DNA of 40,409 bases from Fibrobacteria bacterium (GCA_025360005.1 JANYDA010000056.1:1-40409); one strand, 5' to 3'. Shown: positions 16,394 to 25,562, counted from the first letter of the stretch. A program made the numbers and translations. The notes: a model not told the origin generated them from the letters alone.

Positions 16394-18772
16394 ATGGCCT
16401 TCGAGAACATGCGGTTGCGGCAGCGGCTGATGGCCATCATGCTGATGACGAGCGCGTCGGTGCTTCTTCTCACCTGCGCGGGGTTCTTCGCTTATGAATT
16501 CCTGACCTTCCGCCACTCCATGCACCGGCAGCTTTCCACCATCGCCGCCATCGTGGCGGACAACAGCACCGCCGTGCTGGCATTCAAGGATCGCGGCGCC
16601 GCCAGGGAAATCCTCTTTGCCCTCAAGGCCGAGCCGCACATCACCGAGGCGGCCCTCTATGATGAAGAAGGCCACCTTTTCACCACCTTTCCGGACGGCA
16701 ACGGCGCGGAAGGGGCGGCCAGCGTTCCCTTGCTGCCCGCCGCGGACGGCTTCCGCTTCGACGAGTCGCATTTATCCGGCTTCCAACCGGTGATCCAGAA
16801 CGGCAAGCGGCTGGGGACCTTATACGTGCAATCCGATCTCAAGGCCGTGTCCGAGCGCTTCCGCCTCTACGGGGCGGTGGCGGGGCTGGTGGCCGGCGTA
16901 GCTTTCCTGCTGGCCTACCTGCTTTCGCGCGCCTTGCAACGGCAGATCTCCATGCCCATCATGGCGCTGGCGGAAACGGCGCGGATGGTCTCGCAGCGGC
17001 GCGATTATTCCGTGCGCGCCAGGCGCATCGGGGACGGGGAACTGGGGATGCTCACCGACTCCTTCAACCAGATGCTGAATCGGGTCCAGGAGCAATTGTC
17101 GCGCATGGAGCTGCTGAACCAGATTACCCGCGCCATCGGCGAGCGATTGGATTTGTTCAGCGTATACCAGGTGATGGTGGGCGCGCTGGAGGATAACCTG
17201 CCCGTGGATTTCGCGTGCGTATGCCGCTATGAAGCCTCGGCGGGCAAGCTGACGGTGACCAGCGTGGGCGGCAAATCCATCGCCTTGGCTTCGGACCTGG
17301 GCATGCAGCCCCACGCTTCCGTAGAGGTGGAGGGCAACTCGCTGGAAAAATGCGTGCAGGGCAGCATGATCTACGAGGCCGACGTTGCCGAGACCAAGCT
17401 CCCGTTCGCTGAAGGCCTGGTGGCGCGGGGCTTGCGCACCGTGGTCCTCTCCCCGCTGATCGCGGAAGGCAGCGTGTTCGGGGTGTTGATCGCGGCGCGG
17501 CGCCCGGTGGACGGCTTCAGCGGATTGGATCGGGAGTTCCTGCGGCAACTGAGCGATCACGCCGCGCTCGCGGCCCACCAGGCCCACCTGTACGGGGCGC
17601 TGCAACAGGCCTACGAGGACTTGCGCCGATCCCAGCGCGCGGTGATGGAGCAGGAGCGGCTGCGCGCCCTGGGCCAGATGGCAAGCGGCATCGCCCACGA
17701 TATCAACAACGCCATTTCGCCCGCGGCCCTGTATACCGATTCCATTCTGGAACGGGAAACCAACCTGAGCCGGAAATCGCGCGAGCAATTGCAGACCATC
17801 GCCCATGCCATCGAGGACGTGGCCGCCACGGTGGGGCGCATGCGCGAGTTTTCCCGCAAGCGTGAATCGGCCAGGGCCCTGGTGCCCGTGCAGGCCAACC
17901 GCTGCCTGCAGCAGGTCATCGAACTTACGCGCGCGCGCTGGTACGATACCCCGCAGCAACGGGGCATGGTCATCAAGGTCAAGACGGAGCTGGAAGCCAA
18001 CCTGCCCCCCGTAATGGGCATCGAAGGGGAAATGCGGGAAGCCCTCACCAATCTTTTCCTGAATGCCTTTGACGCCATGCCGGAGGGCGGCACGCTTACC
18101 TTGCGCACCCGCACGGTGGCGGATCAAGTGCATGTGGAGGTGTCGGATACGGGCAGCGGCATGGACGAGGAAACACGGCTCCGCTGCCTGGAACCCTTCT
18201 ACTCCACCAAAGGCGAGCGCGGGACCGGATTGGGCTTGGCCATGGTTTACGGCGTGGCCGAGCGGCATGGCGCGGAATTGGTGATCGAAAGCGAGCCGGG
18301 CAAAGGCACCACCATGCGGCTGGTATTCCCGATGGCTAAAGAGGCTTTGGTGGAAACGCCGGCCCCGCCGCCCCCGCAGCCTCCCTCTTCCTTGCGCATC
18401 CTGGTGGTGGACGACGATCCCATGGTGGCGAAAGTGCTTAAGGAAACCATCAGCGCGGACGGCCATGCGGTCACCACGGCCAATGGCGGGCAAAGCGGCA
18501 TCGATGCCTTCATTTCCGCCCTCCGTTCCAACGCGCCCTTCGCCGTGGTCCTTACCGATCTGGGCATGCCCTATGTGGACGGCCGCCAGGTGGCCAAGGC
18601 TATCAAGGATGCCTCGCCGGGCACGCCTGTCATCTTGCTGACGGGTTGGGGTCAAAGCCTGTTGGAAGACGGGGAGATGCCGGCCAACGTCGATCGGCTC
18701 CTGAGCAAGCCGCCCAAGATGGCGGATCTGCGCCAGGCCCTGGCCGCCTGCTTCCCGCAGCACGCGCGTTAA
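16394..18772 (+). CDS. CHASE8-type hybrid sensor histidine kinase/response regulator
   Basis: This is a 792-residue membrane hybrid kinase. TM1 spans about 11-36, a periplasmic CHASE8-like sensor about 38-155 (LSTIAAIVADNSTAVLAF..., AALYDEEG) and TM2 about 158-178. HAMP covers about 180-235, GAF about 245-400, HisKA has His435 in SGIAHDINNA, and the ATPase has N boxes near 553-557, DTGSGMD and KGERGTGLGLAM. A C-terminal receiver has Asp722 in LTDLGMP and DDD at 673-675. All catalytic motifs look intact. There is no output domain, so a partner regulator must act elsewhere. It should sense a signal relayed by the receptor/YfiR pair upstream. Confidence 0.93.
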   Translation: MAFENMRLRQRLMAIMLMTSASVLLLTCAGFFAYEFLTFRHSMHRQLSTIAAIVADNSTAVLAFKDRGAAREILFALKAEPHITEAALYDEEGHLFTTFPDGNGAEGAASVPLLPAADGFRFDESHLSGFQPVIQNGKRLGTLYVQSDLKAVSERFRLYGAVAGLVAGVAFLLAYLLSRALQRQISMPIMALAETARMVSQRRDYSVRARRIGDGELGMLTDSFNQMLNRVQEQLSRMELLNQITRAIGERLDLFSVYQVMVGALEDNLPVDFACVCRYEASAGKLTVTSVGGKSIALASDLGMQPHASVEVEGNSLEKCVQGSMIYEADVAETKLPFAEGLVARGLRTVVLSPLIAEGSVFGVLIAARRPVDGFSGLDREFLRQLSDHAALAAHQAHLYGALQQAYEDLRRSQRAVMEQERLRALGQMASGIAHDINNAISPAALYTDSILERETNLSRKSREQLQTIAHAIEDVAATVGRMREFSRKRESARALVPVQANRCLQQVIELTRARWYDTPQQRGMVIKVKTELEANLPPVMGIEGEMREALTNLFLNAFDAMPEGGTLTLRTRTVADQVHVEVSDTGSGMDEETRLRCLEPFYSTKGERGTGLGLAMVYGVAERHGAELVIESEPGKGTTMRLVFPMAKEALVETPAPPPPQPPSSLRILVVDDDPMVAKVLKETISADGHAVTTANGGQSGIDAFISALRSNAPFAVVLTDLGMPYVDGRQVAKAIKDASPGTPVILLTGWGQSLLEDGEMPANVDRLLSKPPKMADLRQALAACFPQHAR

Positions 18773-18780
18773 CCTTCCGG

Positions 18781-18794
18781 GGAACCCGGGTTCC
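18781..18794. terminator. 14-bp palindrome after the kinase operon
   Basis: GGAACCCGGGTTCC is a perfect palindrome nine bases after the kinase stop, followed by GTCTTTCC. It may help end the operon transcript, but the loop is minimal and the T-run weak. Confidence 0.25.
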
Positions 18795-18902
18795 GTCTTT
18801 CCATCGCGACTTCTATCGGGTACCGGTCCGCATAAAATAGCGGGCGTAAAATCCATTGCGCCTTTGATCCTGTTCCGGTAAGGGTGAGTATCTTTTCTTA
18901 CA

Positions 18903-21581
18903 ATGTCCGCCTCCGCCCCAACCTTCCGCGATATCCTGGAAACCCTGCCCGCCGAATACCGCTCCGACAACGGATTCCTCCTGGAATCCTTTCTGGACTG
19001 GGCCAGGCTGCGCAACCTATCGCTGTATCCCGCCCAGGAGGCGGCCGTGCTGGAGCTGTTCGAGGGCAAGAACGTCATCCTCAATACGCCCACCGGATCC
19101 GGGAAATCCCTGGTGGCTTCCGTCCTGCATTTCCAGGCCCTGGCGCAGGGCCGCCGCTCCGTGTACACTTGCCCCATCAAGGCCTTGGTGAACGAGAAGT
19201 GGATGGCGTTGTGCAAGGAGTTCGGCCCGGAGAACGTGGGACTTTCCACCGGGGACGCGACCGTGAACCGGGATGCGCCCATCCTCTGCTGCACGGCCGA
19301 GATCCTTTCCAACATGGCGCTCTCGGAAGGCGAAGCCAGCCCGGTGCGGGACGTGGTGATGGACGAATTCCACTACTACAGCGACCGGGACAGGGGGGTA
19401 GCCTGGCAGATACCCCTGCTGACCCTGCCGCGCGCGCGCTTCCTGCTGATGTCCGCCACCCTGGGCGACACTGTTTTTTTCGAGGAAGCCCTGGCCAAGC
19501 TCACCGGCCTGCCCACCGTGGCCGTCAAATCTCAGGATCGGCCCGTTCCGCTTTCCTTCCATTATGCGGAAACCGCTTTGGCGGAAACGGTCATGCGCTT
19601 CGCTTCCGAGGGGAAGGCGCCCGTATATGTGGTGCATTTCACCCAGGCGGACGCTGCCCGCAACGCGCAGAGCTTCACCAGCCTGGATCTTTGCAGCAGG
19701 GAAGAGAAGGCGGCCTTGTCGGCGGGCGTGGAAGGCTTCCGCTTCTCCAGCCCGTACGGACCTGATCTCAAACGCTGGCTGCGCCAGGGCATAGGCCTGC
19801 ACCATGCGGGGCTTTTGCCCAAGTACCGTATCCTGGTGGAGCGCCTGGCCCAACAAGGCCTTCTCAAGGTCATATGCGGCACGGACACCTTGGGCGTGGG
19901 CGTGAATGTGCCGATCCGTACCGTGCTCTTCACCCAGCTCTGCAAATACAGCGGCGAGAAGACCGCCATCCTGACCGCCCGCGATTTCCACCAGATCTCC
20001 GGCCGCGCCGGCCGCAAAGGATTCGACGATCACGGCTACGTGGCCGCGCAAGCGCCCGAGCACGTGATCGACAACCTGAAGCTGGCCGCCAAGACGGCCC
20101 AATCCGGCAAGAAGTTCGTCAAGCGCCAGCCGCCGGAAAAGGGATACGTGCCGTGGGACAAAGGCACTTTCGAGAGGCTCATCGCCGCATCGCCGGAACG
20201 CCTGGTCTCGCGCTTCCAGGTCACCCATGCCATGCTGCTCAATGTGCTGGGAAGGCCCGGGGACGGCTGCGCGGCCATGCGCAGGCTGATCACGGACAGC
20301 CATGAATCGGGCAAAGACAAAGCGTCCCATCGCAAGCGGGCCTTCCAACTGTTCCGATCCCTGGTGGAAAGGGGTATCGTGGAGATTACCCCCGGGTCCG
20401 GCGGAGGCGGCGGCAGCGCGGTCCGCAAAGCCAAGTTGCACGTGAACGTGGATTTGCAGCAGAACTTTTCCATGGATCAGGCCTTATCCCTGTACCTGTT
20501 GGACACCTTGCCGCTATTGAACCCGGAGATCCCGGAGCATCATCTGGATCTGCTCACCCTGGCGGAAGCCATCCTGGAGGATCCCGATCTGGTGCTGCGG
20601 CGCCAGTTGGACATGCTCAAGACCGAACGCATGGCGGAACTGAAGGCGCAGGGCGTGGAATTCGATCAGCGCATCGCGGAGCTGGAGGCCATGGAGCATC
20701 CCAAGCCCTTGCGGGAATTCGTCTACCGGACCTTCAACGATTTCACCGAGAAGCACCCTTGGGTGGGCGGCGGGAACATCCGCCCCAAATCCATCGCCCG
20801 CGAGATGCTGGAAGGCTATTATACCTTTTCCGGCTATATCAAACGCTATGGGCTGGAGCGATCGGAAGGCCTGCTGCTGCGCCATCTCAACAGCGTCTAC
20901 AAGGTTTTGGCCAATACCATTCCCGAGTCCTTCAAAACCGATCCGGTGCGCGAGATGGAAGCCTTCTTCGGCGATCTGGTCCGGCGCGTGGATTCCAGCC
21001 TGTTGGAGGAATGGGAGCGGCTCAGGAACCCGGATTTCAAACCCGCGCTGCAATCCGAACCTTTGCCTCCCGGGGCGGAAGCGGCCGCCCTGGCCGCGGC
21101 GCGCGATGTCACCGCGGACGTGAAGGCCTTCACCGCTTCCATCCGGGCGCGCGTTTTCAGTTTCCTGGCGTCACTGGCGCGTTACGATGTCGCCGGGGCC
21201 TTCGAGGCCTTGGCGGAAGGATTGGGCGAGGCGGGACCGGCCGGTCAGGGATCGGGCGGCCCCGGATGGGACGCGCAGAACGCGGCGGCTTTGGCCATGG
21301 CCGCGCTGGCGGGCGGGGAAGGGGCGCCTTGGTCGGAAGAGCGGTTGCGCAAAGCCTTGGAGGAGTATCGCGGCGATCACGGCATGTATCGGTTGGATCC
21401 GGAGGGGCGATCTTTTCAGCATACCGTGATCGATATGACAAATACTCCAGGCGCGTGGCGCGTGGAGCAGATGCTCCAGGACCATGAGGGGCACAATGAC
21501 GGGAAAGCCGTGTTCGAAGCGGATCTGGCGGCCTCGCGCGCGGCGGGGGCGCCGGTATTGCGCTTGATCGGTTTCGGCTAA
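18903..21581 (+). CDS. Ski2-like DEAD/DEAH-box helicase (DUF3516 type)
   Basis: The protein has 892 residues. Motifs: Walker A TPTGSGKS (62-69), a [13 protein letters not shown] segment (motif Ia), DEFH (154-157, motif II), MSATLGD (III), a [11 protein letters not shown] segment, [12 protein letters not shown] (V) and [10 protein letters not shown] (VI). A long C-terminal helical extension follows, the size and type of the DUF3516 helicases best known in Actinobacteria. The family is thought to act on RNA or structured nucleic acid, related to Ski2/Mtr4, but bacterial roles are poorly known. ATG 18903 has only a weak ribosome site. It converges with the XRE gene across 9 bases. Confidence 0.88.
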   Translation: MSASAPTFRDILETLPAEYRSDNGFLLESFLDWARLRNLSLYPAQEAAVLELFEGKNVILNTPTGSGKSLVASVLHFQALAQGRRSVYTCPIKALVNEKWMALCKEFGPENVGLSTGDATVNRDAPILCCTAEILSNMALSEGEASPVRDVVMDEFHYYSDRDRGVAWQIPLLTLPRARFLLMSATLGDTVFFEEALAKLTGLPTVAVKSQDRPVPLSFHYAETALAETVMRFASEGKAPVYVVHFTQADAARNAQSFTSLDLCSREEKAALSAGVEGFRFSSPYGPDLKRWLRQGIGLHHAGLLPKYRILVERLAQQGLLKVICGTDTLGVGVNVPIRTVLFTQLCKYSGEKTAILTARDFHQISGRAGRKGFDDHGYVAAQAPEHVIDNLKLAAKTAQSGKKFVKRQPPEKGYVPWDKGTFERLIAASPERLVSRFQVTHAMLLNVLGRPGDGCAAMRRLITDSHESGKDKASHRKRAFQLFRSLVERGIVEITPGSGGGGGSAVRKAKLHVNVDLQQNFSMDQALSLYLLDTLPLLNPEIPEHHLDLLTLAEAILEDPDLVLRRQLDMLKTERMAELKAQGVEFDQRIAELEAMEHPKPLREFVYRTFNDFTEKHPWVGGGNIRPKSIAREMLEGYYTFSGYIKRYGLERSEGLLLRHLNSVYKVLANTIPESFKTDPVREMEAFFGDLVRRVDSSLLEEWERLRNPDFKPALQSEPLPPGAEAAALAAARDVTADVKAFTASIRARVFSFLASLARYDVAGAFEALAEGLGEAGPAGQGSGGPGWDAQNAAALAMAALAGGEGAPWSEERLRKALEEYRGDHGMYRLDPEGRSFQHTVIDMTNTPGAWRVEQMLQDHEGHNDGKAVFEADLAASRAAGAPVLRLIGFG

Positions 21582-21590
21582 GGGCCTGTT

Positions 21591-21818
21591 TTATTTCCGG
21601 GATCGGACCAAATCCGCTACCGGAACTTCCAAGGCCGCGGCGATCTTGTTCAGGGAGCTTATGCGCGGATCCGCCTTGAGATTGAGGATCCGGCTGAGCA
21701 GGGACTTCTGGAGCCCCGTGGAGCTCGCGAAGTTCTCGATACTGGAGAATTCCCCCAGCTTGATCTTCTTAGCGATCAAACGCCGGATGTTTTCCGCGAT
21801 GGTTTGTCTGTTGTTCAA
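21591..21818 (-). CDS. Small XRE-family helix-turn-helix regulator
   Basis: The 75-residue protein is one Cro/CI-type helix-turn-helix domain: SIENFASSTGLQKSLLSRIL as the HTH core, then DPRISSLNKIAAALEVPVADL. The start is TTG 21818, the only start available because an in-frame TGA lies three codons upstream; AAGG is about 9 bases before it. There is no effector domain, so it may sense through dimerisation or act with another protein. The gene is divergent from the STAS-like gene, and a perfect palindrome lies between them, which suggests it controls that gene and itself. Confidence 0.85.
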   Translation of the reverse strand: MNNRQTIAENIRRLIAKKIKLGEFSSIENFASSTGLQKSLLSRILNLKADPRISSLNKIAAALEVPVADLVRSRK

Positions 21819-21867
21819 TGTGGATCAACCTTGACTTGCAAAGGTACGGATTAAGGATGTTCCATGA

Positions 21868-21883
21868 GTTCTATTGATAGAAC
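21868..21883. promoter_or_regulatory. Palindromic candidate operator of the XRE regulator
   Basis: GTTCTATTGATAGAAC is a perfect 7-bp inverted repeat around TG. It lies between the two divergent starts, 50 bases before the XRE start and 33 bases before the chosen start of the STAS-like gene. This is where a small Cro/CI-type dimer would bind. Confidence 0.6.
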
Positions 21884-21915
21884 AAACGTCATTACCTATA
21901 CTTTCATCTTTACTC

Positions 21916-22299
21916 ATGGCATCGCCCGGACAAGAACACAGGCTCTCTCTCAACGCGGATATTTCCGTCGTAGAGGATCGATGGGAAGTCATCTGCTCCG
22001 GTTCCCTGGAACGCGCGGACGTGGTCGCCCTCATCGACAAACTCTCCGATCGCATCGCGACCCAGCCCGACGTCAGGAAATGCCTGGTGGATATCCGCGA
22101 GGCCCGCGTGACCTTGGGCATCATGGGGGAGTACGTGATCGGAGAACATGCGGCCAAAAGGCTGGCAGGCATCCGCATCGCACTCATCCACCTTACCGGC
22201 CAAGTCAACAAGCTTCTGGAAGACACGGCCCATAATCGCGGATTGCGGATTTTGATGGTCGATTCCCTTTCCGTGGCGCGGGAGTGGCTGGACAAATAG
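21916..22299 (+). CDS. SpoIIAA/STAS-like protein
   Basis: I choose ATG 21916 (127 aa). A longer frame from TTG 21874 would begin inside the palindromic operator. The fold pattern alternates strand and helix: WEVICSGSL, ADVVALIDKLSDRI, VRKCLVDIREARV, a long helix, IRIALI and GLRILMVDSLSVAREWL. This resembles the SpoIIAA/STAS-like single-domain proteins (compare the CLVDIRE and final AREWL helix). Such proteins bind partners or small lipids; no conserved phosphoserine site is clear. There is no good ribosome site at either start, so leaderless or weak translation is possible. It is probably regulated by the divergent XRE gene. Confidence 0.55.
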   Translation: MASPGQEHRLSLNADISVVEDRWEVICSGSLERADVVALIDKLSDRIATQPDVRKCLVDIREARVTLGIMGEYVIGEHAAKRLAGIRIALIHLTGQVNKLLEDTAHNRGLRILMVDSLSVAREWLDK

Positions 22300-22421
22300 T
22301 TGGGGGCCCGGCATCGGCCTAATCTACCCCATCCTGCGCCATTCGCGATCACCAATTCGAGTGGTGTTTAAGACCCGGAGCCTGGCCCCTTCCGGAACCA
22401 ATCGCACCGGAAAAAGTTATT

Positions 22422-22943
22422 TTGCCTGATGTGATCATCTATATCGATGCGGATGCCTGCCCGGTCAAGGAGGAAATCTACCTGGTGGCCAAGCGCCACG
22501 GCCTGAACGTGGTGGTGGTGGCAAACTCGCCCATGCGCATCCCCTCCGATGCCGCCATCAGGCTGCAGGTGGTTTCGGACGGATTCGACGCTGCGGACGA
22601 TTGGATCGTGGAACAGGCCGCTCCCGGCGACATTGTGGTGACATCCGATATCCCCCTGGCCGATAGAAGCCTCAAGAAAGGCGCCTTCGTACTGGGGAAC
22701 ACCGGCCGGCCCTTTACGGAAGAGAACATCGGGGATGCGCTGGCCTCGCGTGAAATCTCCTCCGAGCTCCGCGAAATGGGTGTGCTGCGCGGCGGGCCTG
22801 CGCCCTTCCAGAAAAAAGACCGCTCGCAATTCCTGCAGCAATTGGACAAGGCCATCCACGCTCTCAAGCGGCGCTACAAGCCCGGCGGCCTTGCTGCGCC
22901 CCCGGCCATACCACCCTCCCTTCCACACGGGACCGGACCTTGA
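22422..22943 (+). CDS. YaiI/YqxD family protein (DUF188, UPF0178)
   Basis: The sequence follows E. coli YaiI: IYIDADACPVKEE at the start, VVVVANSPMRIPS, VVSDGFDAADDWIVEQ, GDIVVTSDIPLA, KGAFVLGNTGRPFTEENI and FQKKDRSQFLQQLDKA. The family has a PIN-like arrangement of acidic residues (DAD near the N-terminus, DAADDW and SDIPLA), but its biochemical role is not settled. The start is TTG 22422 with GGAAAAAG upstream; GTG 22431 would give the commoner N-terminus. The Pro-rich tail is longer than usual. Its stop overlaps the next gene (TTGA), so the two are translated together. Confidence 0.9.
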   Translation: MPDVIIYIDADACPVKEEIYLVAKRHGLNVVVVANSPMRIPSDAAIRLQVVSDGFDAADDWIVEQAAPGDIVVTSDIPLADRSLKKGAFVLGNTGRPFTEENIGDALASREISSELREMGVLRGGPAPFQKKDRSQFLQQLDKAIHALKRRYKPGGLAAPPAIPPSLPHGTGP

Positions 22944-23464
22944 GCGATGTGGAGGTGGGTGAACCGAAACCGCCGTCCCCGGCCGTGATCCGCGTCCTGC
23001 CCGCCGATCTGGCCGATCCCGCTCATCAGGCCGCCATCCTGGAAATTGTGGACATGTATGCTTGCGATCCCATGGGCGGCGGCAAACCGTTGCCGGATTC
23101 CACGCGCATCGGCTTGATCCCGGGCTTGCGGGCGCATCCCACCACCCTGGTTTTCCTGGCCTATGCAGAGGAGCGGCCCGTGGGCGTGGCCGTGTGTTTC
23201 CGGGGCTTTTCCACTTTCGCGGCCAAACCGTTGCTCAATATCCATGATTTGGCGGTCTATCCGGAACAGCGCGGGCGCGGAGTGGGCCGGGCGTTGTTGG
23301 CGGCGGTGGAGTCGCATGCGCGCGCCATCGGTTGCTGCAAATTGACGCTGGAAGTCTTGGAGGACAACCCCATCGCGCGCAAAGCCTACCATGCCGCCGG
23401 GTTCAATCCGGCCGGCTATGTCGCGAACAAGGGCCACTGCCTCTTCTACGCGAAACCCCTGTAA
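22940..23464 (+). CDS. GNAT family N-acetyltransferase
   Basis: The 174-residue protein has the GNAT core. IHDLAVYPEQRGRGVGRALLAAVES is the acetyl-CoA-binding loop and helix, followed by CKLTLEVLEDNPIARKAYHAAGF and a final strand. It acetylates an unknown amine. The start is TTG 22940, sharing four bases with the preceding stop, so it is coupled to the YaiI-like gene. An N-terminal Pro-rich segment precedes the first GNAT strand. Confidence 0.9.
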   Translation: MSDVEVGEPKPPSPAVIRVLPADLADPAHQAAILEIVDMYACDPMGGGKPLPDSTRIGLIPGLRAHPTTLVFLAYAEERPVGVAVCFRGFSTFAAKPLLNIHDLAVYPEQRGRGVGRALLAAVESHARAIGCCKLTLEVLEDNPIARKAYHAAGFNPAGYVANKGHCLFYAKPL

Positions 23465-23471
23465 AAGGCCC

Positions 23472-24581
23472 CTAGGTTGCGGGCGGACCGGGACATTCCC
23501 ATCCGGACGTGAAGCTTTTGTTTTTGTCCGGGCCGAACAGAGGCGCCCGAAACAGCAAGGTTACCCCCGCCTCCAATCCCCCCGCGCCAAAGCCGGGATT
23601 TTCCGCGCAGTCGCGATGATCCCGCGAGGCCTGCGGCCCACCCCGAGTTTGCCCGGTCCCGGAAGCCGTTATCTCCCAGCCCTTACGATGGGCATCCAGA
23701 TAAGCGGCGGCGCGATCGGATTCATATAAAGCAACGGTGACTGAGGTGGACGTGTTTTCGCAGAGGCGGGAGAAGGACGAGGAGACCAGCGCCTTGCCCC
23801 AAGCCCCGGCATCGATGCGGGCGGAGCGCGGCGGGTTTTCCCGGGTAAGCCGGATCAAGGCGCGGGTATCCAGGTAGGTCAAATGCAGTTCGCCCGGCGA
23901 AGCGATCAGCCAGGCCGCGAAGGGGGCCAAGGTGCGCGTGGCCGTGGGCGTGCCCCCATGACAAGCGGACAAGGCCACCAGGTCGAATGGCTTGCCGCTA
24001 TCCCGGCGCATCGGGGCCGCGAAGGATCGCAAGCCGGCGGCGAAGGAAGCCAGGGTAAAGGCCAACTCCGGCTGGGAACGGGAGTAGGGGATGCCGTTTG
24101 ATTCGGGAATTTCATGCCCGAAATAAAAAAAGGAACGATGCTCCGCAGGCGAGGCGTATTTGCGGAAGAGGTCGGCCTCGGCCTGCATTCCGTCTTGCTT
24201 GCGCGCATAGGCCGCCGTACGCTCCAGGCGGCCGTTACGGTATAGCCGCAGCGATCCTTGCCCGCCGGGAAGGCCCCACAAATGCTTGGGACGCTGATGG
24301 AAAATCAGCACTTCCGCGTCCTTGGCGCCCAGACCCACTTCCTCCGCTTGGGATTCGGCTTCGCTGTCGGCCAGATGGCGCTTACCGTTTTGATCAAAAT
24401 AGGCATAACCCGCATCGCCATGGATGACGTAGACGAACTGGAAACGTGTGGGGAAAGAAGACGCTGGGGAAACCTGCGTGTTACCTGGCGCACCGGAGGA
24501 GGACCGGGAAACGGCGCAACCTTGTGCTAGAAGGCCGCAGGTGGCGGCGAGCACGGCCAGCCAAGAGGCGCATTTCCGCAT
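23472..24581 (-). CDS. Lipoprotein with clostripain/caspase-like fold
   Basis: The 369-residue protein starts at ATG 24581 (AAGGA 5 bases before) and has a lipobox (LLAQGC, Cys22), so it is an envelope lipoprotein. The middle resembles clostripain (C11) and other caspase-fold proteases. An N-terminal FQFVYVIHGDAGYAYFD strand and acidic turn comes first, then FFYFGHEIPE with His156. LVALSACHGGTPTATRTLAPF with Cys207 follows, then AAWLIASPGELHLTYLD, close to the clostripain ACLMG...YAD..V.SE block. His156/Cys207 would be the catalytic dyad. The family cleaves after Arg or Lys. The match is by pattern only. It is the last gene of a three-gene envelope operon. Confidence 0.6.
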   Translation of the reverse strand: MRKCASWLAVLAATCGLLAQGCAVSRSSSGAPGNTQVSPASSFPTRFQFVYVIHGDAGYAYFDQNGKRHLADSEAESQAEEVGLGAKDAEVLIFHQRPKHLWGLPGGQGSLRLYRNGRLERTAAYARKQDGMQAEADLFRKYASPAEHRSFFYFGHEIPESNGIPYSRSQPELAFTLASFAAGLRSFAAPMRRDSGKPFDLVALSACHGGTPTATRTLAPFAAWLIASPGELHLTYLDTRALIRLTRENPPRSARIDAGAWGKALVSSSFSRLCENTSTSVTVALYESDRAAAYLDAHRKGWEITASGTGQTRGGPQASRDHRDCAENPGFGAGGLEAGVTLLFRAPLFGPDKNKSFTSGWECPGPPAT

Positions 24582-24588
24582 CGCATCC

Positions 24589-25047
24589 TTAGGTAAGGAT
24601 AATGATGAGGATAAGGATCACTATCAATACGCCGCTACTGATGTAAATGCCTCCGCCCAGGGGGGCCTGCTCCATTCCTTGCTGGATATACCCCGCGAAT
24701 GCGTTCAGTCCCCCATCCGGAACCCGCGCGAACCCGGCCGTCCCGTTCAATTCCGCGCCATAGTCCCGGTATTTGCCGGCCAGGGTCTCCAGGGTTGTTC
24801 TATCGGCAGGATCAAGCCCTTGCAAGCCTTCCGCCTTTTCCAGGCCTTGCGCCATATGATCGATGAACTTTCCCAACTGCTCGCGCTTGGCCGCGGGATC
24901 GGAGGTGTTCTTGGTCGCCTGCACCATTTCATTGAGAGCCGCCTGGTAGCGGGCTTCCAGGGCATCCGATGCCGACGCCATGGCACCGGTTGCCGCGGTT
25001 AAGGTGCAAAAGACGCTCAACGCCATATATCTCGTAAAATTGTTCAT
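24589..25047 (-). CDS. Secreted helical protein with C-terminal membrane anchor
   Basis: The 152-residue protein has a good ribosome site (GGAGAAG) before ATG 25047 and a signal peptide ending near MASA. The mature part is helical and charged (ALNEMVQATKNTSDPAAKREQLGKF...). Its end is a very hydrophobic Ile/Leu run (GVLIVILILIIILT) that should sit in the inner membrane. I do not recognise the family. The caspase-like lipoprotein gene begins 7 bases after its stop, with a ribosome site overlapping this gene's end, so the two are probably made together. Confidence 0.6.
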   Translation of the reverse strand: MNNFTRYMALSVFCTLTAATGAMASASDALEARYQAALNEMVQATKNTSDPAAKREQLGKFIDHMAQGLEKAEGLQGLDPADRTTLETLAGKYRDYGAELNGTAGFARVPDGGLNAFAGYIQQGMEQAPLGGGIYISSGVLIVILILIIILT

Positions 25048-25087
25048 TTTGTTGCTTCTCCAAGTTAGAGGGCCAAGCGGCGGAATT

Positions 25088-25351
25088 CTAATGGGTCGCC
25101 CTGTCGATGGACCTGTCGATTTTATTGCCGGCTTTATCTACGCTATTATCGATGTTCCGGCCCGCTTTGTCGATTTTCTTACCCGCCTTTTCCCCTATGC
25201 CATCCGGTTCCAAAGCATCGTGGATGGGATCCTTGGTTCCGTCGATTTTCTCGCCCAACTTCTCGGCAGGGCCTTTCTTGCTGCAACCCGTTGTCCCCAT
25301 CAGGGTGGCGGCCAACAACAAAAGTGCGGCCGATAATCCGAAATTCTTCAT
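25088..25351 (-). CDS. Small lipoprotein with amphipathic 11-residue repeats
   Basis: ATG 25351 (87 aa) follows AAGGATTACC and gives a lipoprotein signal (LMGTTGC). The mature chain is a series of roughly 11-residue units of the form KAG.KID.SID (GEKAGKKIDKAG, RNIDNSVDKAG, NKIDRSIDRA). These should form an amphipathic helix like apolipoprotein or LEA-type repeats that lie on membranes. I do not recognise it further. It is first in the three-gene envelope operon, 40 bases before the next gene. The upstream in-frame start at 25387 lacks support. Confidence 0.6.
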   Translation of the reverse strand: MKNFGLSAALLLLAATLMGTTGCSKKGPAEKLGEKIDGTKDPIHDALEPDGIGEKAGKKIDKAGRNIDNSVDKAGNKIDRSIDRATH

Positions 25352-25562
25352 GGTAATCCTTTGGATGCCGCGGGAGCCCTCTGTCAATGGGCCCCCGGGA
25401 ATGGTTCACAGCGAAGATAAATTCCTGCTCCCCATGCGCAATGGAAAAGGAGGAAAGGATCAGGCGCGCTTTGCCGTATTCCTCGAGCATGCGCTCCCGC
25501 GCGGCCGCGGAGGAGTTATTTTTCGGACCTGTTCCTTTCCAAATCCCGTCAAGGAAACCCAC

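Noticed and set aside
16820-19315. 831-codon open frame on the minus strand
   Set aside because: It is antisense to the hybrid kinase and the helicase start, both with full domain sets. Its composition is the usual artefact of GC-rich codon bias.
19017-20441. 474-codon open frame on the minus strand
   Set aside because: It is antisense to the helicase core motifs and has no independent evidence.
25107-25562. N-terminal extension of the DUF6855-like protein
   Set aside because: The extra residues are antisense to the small lipoprotein and cross its promoter gap. AAGGA before ATG 25563 fixes the start.
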